This document shows, in pieces, positions 54,286 to 64,000 of a DNA stretch of 64,000 nt; the stretch's first letter is position 1; the number at the start of each line of letters is the position of its first letter. The stretch is from Dipteris shenzhenensis (lineage: Eukaryota > Polypodiophyta > Polypodiopsida > Gleicheniales): assembly GCA_047967505.1 (NCBI GenBank), contig CM106541.1, one strand, 5' to 3'. The notes under the pieces are model-generated. The model did not search any database. It was not told the DNA's origin and worked only from the letters and a program-made list of their open reading frames with translations. The position numbers and the translations under genes were made by a program.

Positions 54286-57200
54286 CATCGGTGTCTGTTG
54301 CACATTTTTCCTTCATATACATAGCATCCACATGCGAATATGAGCATTCTTATTCCCCGGTGTCACATCTAGAATCTGATGCACCTTACACTTTGAAGGG
54401 ACATTAAAAGAACTTGTTTTAAGACCCTTACAAAGTTTGGTGCTGATCCCCGACGGTGGGATATACTGATGTCGGAGTCCATTGTGCATTTTTCCTTCGT
54501 ATCATGTAGCATCCACATGTGAATACGGGCATTCTTGTTCCCCGGTGGCATATCCAGCATCTGATGAACTTGAGAGTTTGCAAGGACATAAACAACATTT
54601 AGTTTGAGAATCGTGCAAATTTCAATGCCAATCCAATGGTCGATGTCCTTGTCCGTTGTGTATTTTTCCTTAACATATGTATGATCTGCATGTGGATGTG
54701 GACAAACTACCTTCCTAGTAGCACATATAGTACCACATGCACCTAATCCTTTGCAAGGACATTAAAACCACTTGTTTTAATACCCTTAAAAAGTTTGGTG
54801 CTTATCCGATAGTGGGATATTCGGATGCGAATTTCCATTGCGCATTCTTCCTTCACAACATAGCATCCACATGCAAATATGGGCATTCTTGCTCCCCGGT
54901 GTCACATCTGGCATTCGACACACCTTACACTTTGCAAGGACATTAAAACAACTTGTTTTAAGACCCTTGCAAAGTTTGGTGTTGATCCGACAGTGGGATA
55001 TACGGATATCGGTGTCCGTTGTGCATTTTTCTTTCATATCGCATAGCATCCACGTACGAATATCTGCCTTCTTGTTCCCTAGAGGCAAATACGGCATTTG
55101 ATCCACTTGATACTTTGCAAGGACATTAAAACAAATTTTTAAGGCCCTTGAAAACTTTGGTGCTGATCCGACGGTAGGATGTACGGATGCCAATGTCCCT
55201 TGTGCATTTTTCCTTCACATACATAGGATCCACATGCAAATACAGGCATTCTTGTCCTTCGGTGTCACATCCGGCATTTGATGCAACTAACTCTTTGCAA
55301 GGACATTAAAACTACTTTTTTTAAGACCATGCAAATTTTGGTGCCGATTCGACGGTCTGGTATATAGATGTCGGTGTCTATTGCGCATTTTTCCTTCATA
55401 TACATACCATCCACATGCGAATATGATCATTCTTGTTCCCCGGTGGCACATCAAGCATCTGATGCACCTCACACTTTGCAAGGACATTAAAACAACTTGT
55501 TTTAAGACCGTTGCAAAGCTTGGTGCTGATCCAACAGTGGGATATACGGATGGTGTCCGTTGTGCATTTTTCCTTCGTATCATGTAGCATCCACATGTGA
55601 ATATGGGCATTCTAGTGGCATACCTAGCATCCAATGAACTTGAGACTTTGCAAGGACATAAACAAAATTTAGTTTGAGAATTGTGTAGATTTCAGTGCCA
55701 ATCCATTGGTCAAACATGTGGATGTCCTTGTTTGTTGTATATTTTTCCTTGACATACGTATGATCTAAATGTGGATATGGACAAAGTGCCTTCTTAGTAG
55801 CACATATAGTACCACATCATTTAATCCTTTGCAAGGACATTGAAACCACTTGTTTTAATACCCTTGCAAATTTTGGAGCTGCTTGCAAATTTTGGAGCTG
55901 ATCCGATGTTGGGATATACGGATGCGGATGTCTATTGTGCATTTATCTTCACATATATAGCATCCACACGTAAATGTGGGCATTCTAATTGCCCGGTGTC
56001 ACATCCAGCATCCAATGCACCTTACACTTTGCAAGGACATTAAAACAACTTGTTTTAAAACCCTTGCAAAGTTTGGTGCTGATCTGATGGTGTGGTATAC
56101 AGATCTCAGTGTCCGTTGCGCTTGTTTCCTTCATATACATAGCATCCACATGCGAATGTGAGCATTCTTGTTCCCTGGTGGCACATCCGGCATCCGATGC
56201 ATCTTAAAGTTTGCAAGGACATTCAAAAAAATTGTTTTAAGACCCTTGCAAAGTTTGGTGCTGGTGTGACGATGGAATATACAGATGTCGGTGTCCGTTG
56301 CACATTTTTCCTTCATATCGCGTGTAGCATCCACGTGCGAATATGTGCATTCTTGCTCCCGATGGCACGTACGGCATTCAATCCACGTGATACTTTAGGA
56401 GGACATTATAACAAAATTTTCCAAGACCCTTGGAAAGTTTGGAGCTGATCCGAGGGTGGGATATACAGTTGCGGATGTCCATTGTGCATTTTTCCTTCAC
56501 ATACATAGCATCCACATGCAAATATGGTCATTCTTATTCTTTAGTGTCACATCCAACATCCAATGCACCTTACACTTTTCAAGTACATTAAAACAACTTA
56601 TTTTAAAACCTATGAAAGGTTTGGTGCTAATTTGACAATGTGGTATACGGATCTTGGGGTCTGTTGCACTTGTTTCCTTCATATACACAGAATCCACATG
56701 CAAATATGAGCATTCTTGTTTTCCGATGGCACATCCGGCATTTGATGCACCTTACTCTATGCAAGGACATTAAAAAAACTTTTTTAAAGACCCTTGAAAA
56801 TTTTGGTGCTAATCCGACGGTGGAATATACACATGTCAGTGTCCGTTGCACAGTTTTCCTTCATATCGCATAGCATCCACGTGCGAATATGTGCATTCTT
56901 GCTCCCCAGTGTCACATATGGCATCCGATACACATGATACTTTGGAAGGAAATTAAAACCAATTTTTTCAAGGCCTTTGCAAAGTTTGATGCTAATCCAA
57001 CGGTGGGATATATGGATGCAGATGTCCATTGTGCATTTTTCCAGCACATACATAGCATCCACATGCAAATATGAGCATTCTTGTTTCCCGGTGTCAAATC
57101 CGGCATACAATGAACCTTATACTTTGCAAGGACATTAAAACAACTTGTTTTAAAACCCTTGCAAATTTTGATGCTGATCTGACGGTGGAATATACAGATA

Positions 57201-58968
57201 TCGCTGTCCATTGCACATTTTTCCTTCATATCGCGTAGCATCCACTTGTGGATATGTGCATTCTTGCTCCCCACTGGCACATATGGAATATGATCCATGT
57301 GATACTTTATAAGGACATTCAAACAAAGTTTTTCAAGACCCTTGCAAAGTTTGGTGCTGATCCGACGGTGGGATATACGGATGCGGATGTCCATTGTGCA
57401 TTTTTCCTTCACATACATAGCTTCCACGTGCCAATATGGGCATTCTTGTTCCCCGGTGTCACATCCGACATCCAATGCACCTTACACTTTTCAAGGACAT
57501 TAAAACAACTTGTTTTCAGACCCTGTCAAAGTTTGGTGCTGATCCGACGGTGTGGTATATGGATCTCGGTGTCCGTTGCGCTTGTTTCCTTCATATACAT
57601 AGCATCCACATGTGAATATGAGCATTCTTGTTCCCCAGTGGCACATCCGGCATTCGATGCACCTTAAACTTTATAAGGACATTAAAACAACTTGTTTTTA
57701 GACCCTTGCAAAGCTTGGTGCTGATCCGACGATGGGATATGCGGATGTCAGTGTCCATTGCACATTTTTCCTTTATATCGTGTAGCATCCACATGTGAAT
57801 ATATGCATTCTTGCTCTCCGGTGTCACATACAGCATCCGATCCACCTGATACTTTGGAAAGATTTTTTCAAGATCCTTGCAAAGTTTGGTGCTGATCCAA
57901 CGGTGGGATATACGGATGCAGATGTTCATTGTGCATTTTTCATTCACATACATAGCATCCACATGCAAATATGGGCATTCTTGTTCCCCGGTGTCATCCA
58001 ATGCACCTTATATTTTGCAAGGACATTAAAAAAACTTGTTTTAAGAGCCTTGAAAAGTTTGGTGCTGATCTGATGGTGGAATATATGGATGTTGGTGTCC
58101 GTTGCACATTTTTCCTTCATATCGCGTAGCATCCACGTGTGAATATGTGCATTCTTGCTCCCCGCTGGCACATATGGAATCCGATCCACGTGATACTTTG
58201 GAAGGACATTAAAACCAATTTTTTCAAGACCCTTGCAAAGTTTGGTGTTGATCCGACGGTGTGGTATATGGATCTCGGTGTCTATTGCACTTGTTTCCTT
58301 CATATACATAGCATCCACATGCAAATATGAGCATTCTTGTTCCCCGGTGGCACATCCGGCATCCGATGCACCTTACACTTTGCAAGGACATTAAAACAAC
58401 TTTTTTTAAGACCCTTGCAAAGTTTGGTGCTGATTCGATGGTGGTATATATGGATGTCAGTGTCTGTACCATATTTTTCCTTCATTTCGCATAGCATCCA
58501 CGTGTGAATATGTGCATTCTTGCTCCCCGGTGGCACATACGGCATCCGATCCACCTGATACTTTGGCAGGACATTAAAAACAATGTTTTTAAGACCCTTG
58601 CAGAGTTTGGTTTTAATCCGACGGTGGGACATACAGATGCGGATGTCCATTGTGCATTTTTCCTTCATATACATAGCATCCACATGCAAATATGAGCATT
58701 CTTGTTCCCTGGTGGCACATCTTGCACACCCTTGCAAATTTTGGTGCTGATCCGATGGTGGGATATATGGATGTTGGTGTCCGTTGCACATTCTTCCTTC
58801 ACATACATAGTATCCACATGCAAATATGGGCATTTTGCTTCCCGGTGTCACATCTGGCATCCGATGCACCTTAAACTTTGCAAAGACATTAAAACAACTT
58901 TTTTTAAGACCCTTGCAAAGTTTGGTGTTGATCCAACGGTGGGATATACAGATGTCGGTGTCCTCCAT
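54286..58968. repeat. Satellite B, about 182-bp tandem array
   Basis: About 26 monomers. The word tttttccttca(c/t)at marks them near 54,301, 54,484, 54,660, 54,840, 55,023, 55,203, 55,384, 55,563, 55,739, 55,935 and so on to 58,785. The consensus also contains catagcatccacatgc, gcattcttgttccccggt, acactttgcaaggacattaa and ccttgcaaagtttggtgctg. Variant classes alternate: catatacatagc (A), cacatacatagc (A'), catatcgcgtagc (B), and two rarer forms (C, D). The array ends abruptly at about 58,968 next to a transposase fragment. Many antiparallel ORFs run through it because there are few stops in the monomer; none is a gene. Confidence 0.96.
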
Positions 58969-58984
58969 CTATCCTCCATCTGCA

Positions 58985-59276
58985 AGTTCAACTTCTATCT
59001 ATCCTCCATTTGCAATTGTTGTGGAGCATGCATTTGGTCGATTGAAAGTCCAATGGCAATACCTCAATAAGAAGTTCATAACCCCAAAGCCCAAGTTGGA
59101 GCAACGAGTACAGTGGCATGTTGCATTTTGCATAATATGCTACAAATAGCAGTTGGGGATGTGCCATAGGATGAAGATTGCTTTGATAGACCACATGATG
59201 AGGATGTATGCCATCGATTAGTTGAACCTATTGCTCGTTCTCATAGGGCTGCATTAGCTTGGGCAAGTGCACAATG
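58985..59276 (+). pseudogene. PIF/Harbinger transposase C-terminal fragment
   Basis: Reading from 59,015: IVVEHAFGRLKVQWQYL, then KLEQRVQWHVAFCIICYK and a stop at 59,149. After a frameshift it continues AVGDVP.DEDCFDRPHDEDV (59,150-59,210) and PIARSHRAALAWASA. The VxEHAFGRLK motif carries the last catalytic acid (E) of the DDE nuclease of this superfamily; LHNIC-like and A.GD..P.D words normally follow it. The two upstream aspartates are absent because satellite B replaces the 5' part. Harbinger elements also need a Myb-like partner, which is not seen. A dead fragment. Confidence 0.8.
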
Positions 59277-59738
59277 AGTTGCTCTTGCTCGGTATGTTGT
59301 GGCACTACATCAAAACTTGTAATGCCACTTTGAGATACTTTGTCATGTTTTGGGAATGCAAAGGGGATCATTATTATATATGTACTTGTGCAATGGAGGG
59401 GAGACTTTATATGTATGCATTGTGTAGTGGGTTTTCAAATGCCATTTGTACTCCATGAAGGAGAACTTTAGTTTAGTTTATAGTGGCCTATGAAGAGTAT
59501 GAGCACACATATTAGGCCAATCAACCCTTATGAACATGATAATAAGCTAACAAATAAATGCAAGCTATTAAGCTAATTTGTTTAGTCAATTACATATATG
59601 GTTCTTTCTATATATGATTCATCATTTTCTCTTTGTTGTAACTCTAAAGCTAGAATATATATATATATATATAGCTTATGCACACAACCAACGACCCACT
59701 CCATCTGCTCTTTTCTATCTATGTATGCCTATGTCTAT
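59277..59738. other. Non-coding, short TA run
   Basis: AT-rich; a TA dinucleotide run lies at 59,654-59,673. No gene. Confidence 0.6.
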
Positions 59739-60190
59739 GTAAGATGAGGCTCAGCTGCCCAAGGACTGGAAGATGGACTGATTACCTTCTTCTAGAGCAT
59801 CTCTTGAATAGCTTTATTAATGCACTCAATTCGCTTTGGTGATTGACATCGACGATGAGCCATCTTGATTGGAAAAGCAGGCTTTGTTCGGATTGAATGG
59901 TGTACAGGAGCAGATGTTCAGGAGGGAATTGATGGGTCAGCCACAACATTAGGAAACTGGGCTAGAAGGTTACGTATTTTCTGGACATGGGTTGATATAG
60001 ACACAACTTCGGCTAATTGAGAGCACACAACAGACTCAAATGTTCCCCAACTTTGCCATGGAATGGACACATTACCACTTACCACTACAGTATGATTTCA
60101 AAAATCTAGGACAGCATGACTTTTCTCAAGCCAATCACAACCTAAGGTTAAGGCAAACAATTGTTTATTCAGTGAATAAACATCGTTTTA
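59739..60190 (-). pseudogene. Ty3/gypsy pol fragment (protease end to RT start)
   Basis: Minus reading from about 60,190: NKQLFALTLGCDWLEKSHAV, then LDF, a stop, TVVVSGNVSIPWQSWGTFES, KIRNLLAQFPNVVADPSIPS, a stop, APVHHSIRTKPAFP, IECINKAIQEML and VISPSSSPWA (59,770). The order LGxDWLEKxxAVLDF, then a linker, then FPxVxxDP...HxIxT, then IxxaIxEMLexgvIxPSxSPWA is the protease-RT junction of Ty3/gypsy elements. At least three stops are present, and the RT fingers break off after SPWA. No LTRs are near. Confidence 0.7.
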
Positions 60191-60799
60191 AAAAGTTTGA
60201 TTGAGCAAGGAAAAGGAAACATGTGCTAAGGAACTAGAAGAGTATAGGGTTTGTTTGTGCCAAAAGCCCCTGCAAGTGGTGAAGTTCTTCAGCTACCCAT
60301 TGAGAGGTATAGGGAGAGGGACCGAATTCATGTTTTTTGCATATTCATGTTTGTTGTGTGTGTATATGAAGTTATGTGATGCTTATGCGATGATGTTAGG
60401 TTATAACTATGCTATGTTCTGTTATGTTATCGTTGGGAAAGTAAGATTCCTAGGTGGGGTTAGATGATAAGTAATCTTTCTAACAACCCAAAGAAGATTC
60501 ATACGATGGATTCAAGATTCATTGATCGGATGGAGAGCTTGAGCATGTCACGTCACTACTAGGGTAGACAGTGCTAGGGAATAACTCGGGGTTCCTATAC
60601 GTAAGATATAGCTAAGCTAATTTGAAGCTAATTTTAGTTGATTGGGTTTGTGGGGAGAAATTTTGGGAAGTTGGGTTTGTGGGGGTAAATAGTTGTTGCT
60701 CTCCCCCTGCTTGAGCTACACCATCTACAGCAAATGTGATAAACCATTACAGCAACTGTGGGTGAGCAGCACCTGCGGAACGTTTCAAACTTGGGACAA
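60191..60799. other. No gene found
   Basis: An 88-codon plus ORF (60,201-60,467) has no recognisable motif. The remainder is non-coding. Confidence 0.5.
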
Positions 60800-61346
60800 T
60801 TATCCACCATCTCCTTCAAGCTTTGGTTTGCTCATCTTAAAGCCCTTGAGAGTACATGTGAATAGATTTTCGAAGCGGTCGGTTTGTAAAGAGTCTCCAT
60901 CGATTGATGCGCCAACGAGATGGAGGGCATGGAGTCTCGCACACCTGTGCAGAACTACAAAAAGCTTGCCGATGGGACTAGCTCCAACCTGCCACTCATC
61001 TAAGAGTTCGAATGTCCAAAAATGGAAGTCTTCCAAGGTATTCTTCACGCACGCATTCCAGAAGCAAACGACATCCACGTTGAAAGTAGGGGTAGTGCGG
61101 GCCGTCTTCATCAAGCGCAAGGCGCTCGACCTCACCAAAGGCGAGCGGAAACTGATCATCAACAACGGAAAGGTGTTTGAGGCAGAAGAAGAGATGGGAG
61201 ACATGGGCCTCGCAGAGGCGCAAGGAGGAGGGAGGAGGGGAGGAGGAAGAGCGAACAGAGAAGCCATGGAGGAGGCGAGAGGCAGATCGCCATGAATGGG
61301 AGACGCAGGAGGAGCGGGCGAGGTCCAAAGGGCTTCGGTAAAACAA
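60800..61346 (-). pseudogene. F-box-like protein fragment (weak)
   Basis: Minus ORF 60,996-61,346 begins SPLDLARSSCVSHSWRSAS, which resembles the second half of an F-box (LPLxDLxRxSxVSxxWR). The following sequence (HLSVVDDQFPLAFGEVERL) ends near 60,996. The overlapping minus ORF 60,800-61,267 carries what looks like the continuation after a frameshift, with leucine-rich-repeat-like words (LFVVLHRCARLHALHLVGAS). The first half of the F-box is missing or shifted. F-box proteins select substrates for SCF ubiquitin ligases. It may be a broken copy; chance resemblance is possible. Confidence 0.3.
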
Positions 61347-62960
61347 GAAGATGTGAAAGCTGCTTCATTTGGCCATCTTCCAGTTCTCCACCTTCATTTG
61401 GGACTGAAGCTCGTGAAGGAAGAGCAGCTGCGGCAAGCAAAAGGGGAGGCAGAGCGAGGAGATCGAGTGGAGCTCATTGCAGGTGTGACAGAAAGGAAGG
61501 AGGGATAACAAAAAGGAAGCATTTCAGGGTCTGGGGTGTGCGAGGGCAATCCCTCCATTGTGTCTGCTCTTTTCCTCCTCCTCCCTCCCCTCCCCCCATC
61601 GCCTCGCCCCCTCCCCCCTCTGCCTCCCTTCCAGCTCTATCCAACGACCTCTCTCACTCCTGATTTGCTCTAGCATAGCTCCTGCACCCTGCAGAACCGT
61701 GTCCATCCCTCCTTTTTTGCCTTCTGGAACAGTCCCCGCCATCACCCGCCTCCCTTTCTGCAGTTTCGGAACAGCTCCCCCTGCAGCGACTTATCAATTC
61801 CTCGCAGCCTCAGATAGTCTCTTCTAGGGCATTGCTTGGTCCATTTTTGTGGGAGACTTTGATCGCACGGATTCAGCTTGCATGCCAGCGAGGATATATT
61901 TGCTATAACTATGGCTACCGTTTCTACTCTTGTAGTCCTATTCGTCCCGATCTTTGAAGTCCGTTTGCAACGCTTGGGCCTCTGTCTTGCGGCATGGCAT
62001 GCACGAATCTGTTTCCAAGTGAGTATGAGTATTTTGACTCATTTCAGTGATGGATTTGCATTTTCAGCGTGGCTTTGCGTCTCAATAGTTTGGATCAATT
62101 GATCTGATATCTTACTGGTTATCACCAAAGGGATTGGGCTTTTACATGGCTGTCTTGCATTTGGTCATGTTTCCTTTCCTGTTTTAAATGCTAGCAGAGG
62201 TCCTGCTAAGGCTCATTGTATGTGGAGCATCGCCAGTATGACCTTATTTTGCTACAAGGTCCAAGTAACTGTAGGGAACCTTGGCGATTCTCTTCATAAG
62301 TGGATTTGTGGAAAGGATAAGTGCATAATGGTCACTGACACCAAGCTAACATTTGTATGATAAAGTTTGGCAAAATATTGGAAGTTGATGTTACTGACAA
62401 AGATAAGTAGATAAAGTTTGTTTTGGTAGATTCGCATATGAGAAGCATATGTTCATCGGTAAGGATTGTTGAGGGGGGATTAATGTATACAAATTTTGTG
62501 CTGCTAGAATTGACCCCGTTTGTTAGTGGTTTCTCTAAATTTTGTCTACCTTTGTAGGTTGGTTGACGTGTTGACCCCCAAAAGTAAGGCTCTTGTGGGT
62601 CATTTCTGCAAGGTGATGAAGATAGAAAGATGATTAAGCTCAAGCTATCAATTTTGAGGGTGACTAAAAAATGGTGGATCAAAAAATTATGATATTCCAA
62701 CCCAAAATGCTCTTGGGTAGTGTGCACAAGGTCAAGGTGGGGGAGGGCTGGGCAGCTAGGATGGAGATCTCGCTCTGTAATAAGATCTGTGTAAATCTGG
62801 AGTCAAGATACTGTTAGATATGAGGGCCTACTGAATGAGTAACTCTATGTAGAAAAGGATGGCACTTTGGAGGCGGGTATATCTTGCCACTTGTTTATTT
62901 ATCAATGTAGTGGAATGCTTTTGCAGTATATGTTGGCCTGGGGTTCGAAATAGGGAGAGA
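61347..62960. other. No identifiable gene
   Basis: C/T-rich between 61,560 and 61,740, otherwise mixed. Short ORFs without motifs. Confidence 0.5.
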
Positions 62961-63728
62961 AGAGACTAGAGTTAATAACCAGCCAAATAGCTAGAGTAGG
63001 TAAGAGTTGGCTTTGTAGGCGGCATGAAGGCTGCAATGCTCATGTCCGTCATCAAAGAAGCCACCCCCAATGTAATCCAGTTGATTTTGACATATGGGTG
63101 CTTGGACCAGACTTGAAGGATGCCTTCGACAAATCCTGACTGCCCTTCCAAGGGACATTTCTCCATGATATTTTTCCTTTATGAATTCTTAATCATTTGA
63201 GAGCTAGTAATTTACAACTTTACACATTCCTGGAGTTTTTTTTAGCCTGCTAGCATTTAACGTGCTCTGTTGAGGGGGGTTAGAATAGTCATATCTTGTC
63301 TGGGCAACTCTATGGGATGTCTGTAGGTTTCAGTGAACTGAGGGCTCGTTTGTATCATATTTCTTTATGGTGCTTTTATTACGTTTTCCTTTCTGTTATA
63401 ATTACTAGTATTCATCAATTTATCTGGCTACACAAGGAATATAGTGAATCTAACCCATAGCCTTTAAATCTAACATGTTTCACTTTGAACTTGTTGCCTT
63501 CACAGAAGACCCCTATTTCATGGATGTAACTCCTAGTAGGGAGGCCATCTTCAGAGATGGGAGATTAGGAGCTCCTGATTTGAAGCCCACCCCACCTATT
63601 AGAACCCATTCCCATCTGTCCATTAGCGACAATTCAAACCCAATATGTGTGTCCAGTAGCCCAAAAAATTAAAATGACTCCCTTTTGAAGGTCACTGTAT
63701 TCTTTATCTATCATCCATGGAGGAGGCT
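62961..63728. other. Unidentified, possibly eroded LINE sequence
   Basis: Minus ORF 62,972-63,166 (LEGQSGFVEGILQVWSKHPY; LMTDMSIAAFM) lies downstream of the reverse transcriptase scrap on the same strand and may be part of it, but I recognise no domain. A plus ORF at 63,475-63,672 is equally unassigned. Confidence 0.3.
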
Positions 63729-63995
63729 TTACTCTAGTTCCTTACATTCTTGTTGTGGCGACGACCATTGATGCTGAAGCTGTGCAGAATGTGTCCAGAA
63801 CGTGCATTGTGACTTCTCAGTCATGCCTGTTAAATTATTGTCATCAGCAAATTTTTGATTGACCACAGGGCTATTATGAGGAAATTTGATACCTTTAATT
63901 CTCCCTTCCAGCAAATTTTTGATTTAGCACAGGGCCATCATTAGGAAATTTAATGCCTTTAATTTCCCCCTCCCCTCCGTTTCTGATGTAACAGT
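63729..63995 (-). pseudogene. LINE reverse transcriptase fragment
   Basis: Minus reading IKGIKFPHNSPVVNQKFADD (63,900-63,840) matches the approach to the catalytic FADD box of non-LTR reverse transcriptases (GI.......vnhqxFADDt). A 64-bp tandem duplication (copies starting 63,845 and 63,909 on plus) repeats this segment, so an incomplete second box precedes it. The family is not clearly that of LINEs A and B. It continues beyond the window edge or is truncated there. Confidence 0.5.
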
Positions 63996-64000
63996 CACCC

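Noticed and set aside
54286-58968. Many 60-220-codon ORFs on both strands, some looking Cys/His-rich
   Set aside because: They are phase-locked to the 182-bp satellite; the same peptide repeats every monomer. No independent codon signal.

Overview
The window looks like repeat-dominated nuclear DNA of a land plant. The evidence is a three-exon gibberellin 20-oxidase gene, degenerate TTTAGGG-type telomere blocks, LTR retrotransposons primed from initiator tRNA-Met, plant-type LINEs, and two satellites of about 182 bp. The density of decayed mobile-element ORFs and the large repeat content make me lean toward a large genome such as that of a fern or another non-flowering vascular plant. That is an inference; nothing here fixes the species. 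Only one convincing intact host gene is present.

Layout. 1-3.34 kb: satellite A, 18 monomers with higher-order structure. 3.4-5.2 kb: a decayed transposase-like ORF on the plus strand carrying an inverted duplication. 5.2-8.4 kb: AT-rich DNA with a long alternating purine/pyrimidine tract and a local triplication. 8.43-9.89 kb: gibberellin 20-oxidase on the minus strand. 11.2-13.2 kb (plus) and 15.67-16.85 kb (minus): two members of one LINE family; the second has a 15-bp target duplication and an A-rich tail. 17-25 kb: no convincing gene, several local duplications. 25.1-27 kb: a decayed coiled-coil/zinc-site ORF. 28.8-37.7 kb: a long decayed minus-strand ORF of an unnamed mobile-element type, split by a 5,989-bp element (29,813-35,801) with perfect 29-bp terminal inverted repeats. 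That element carries at least three ORF groups I cannot assign and no recognisable transposase.

40.47-51.31 kb is a three-level nest of LTR retrotransposons, all on the minus strand. A 2.7-kb non-autonomous element has its 5' (right-hand) LTR split by a Copia element (43,152-51,256). The reverse transcriptase of that Copia is in turn split by a 2.2-kb element (44,479-46,689) encoding only a zinc-knuckle protein. All three have matched LTR lengths, five-base target duplications and tRNA-iMet primer sites.

52.2-59.3 kb holds a CTAGG-rich tandem repeat, telomere-like blocks in opposite orientations around an inverted stretch of satellite B, the main satellite B array (54.29-58.97 kb, about 26 monomers with six- and three-monomer higher-order units), and a PIF/Harbinger transposase fragment at its edge. 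The rest holds a Ty3/gypsy pol fragment (59.74-60.19 kb), a weak F-box-like ORF (60.8-61.35 kb) and a LINE reverse transcriptase scrap with a 64-bp tandem duplication at the right end.

The elements mostly record successive insertion and decay rather than a cooperating system. The parts most worth follow-up are the inverted-repeat element with unassigned cargo, the telomere/satellite composite, and the nested LTR cluster.
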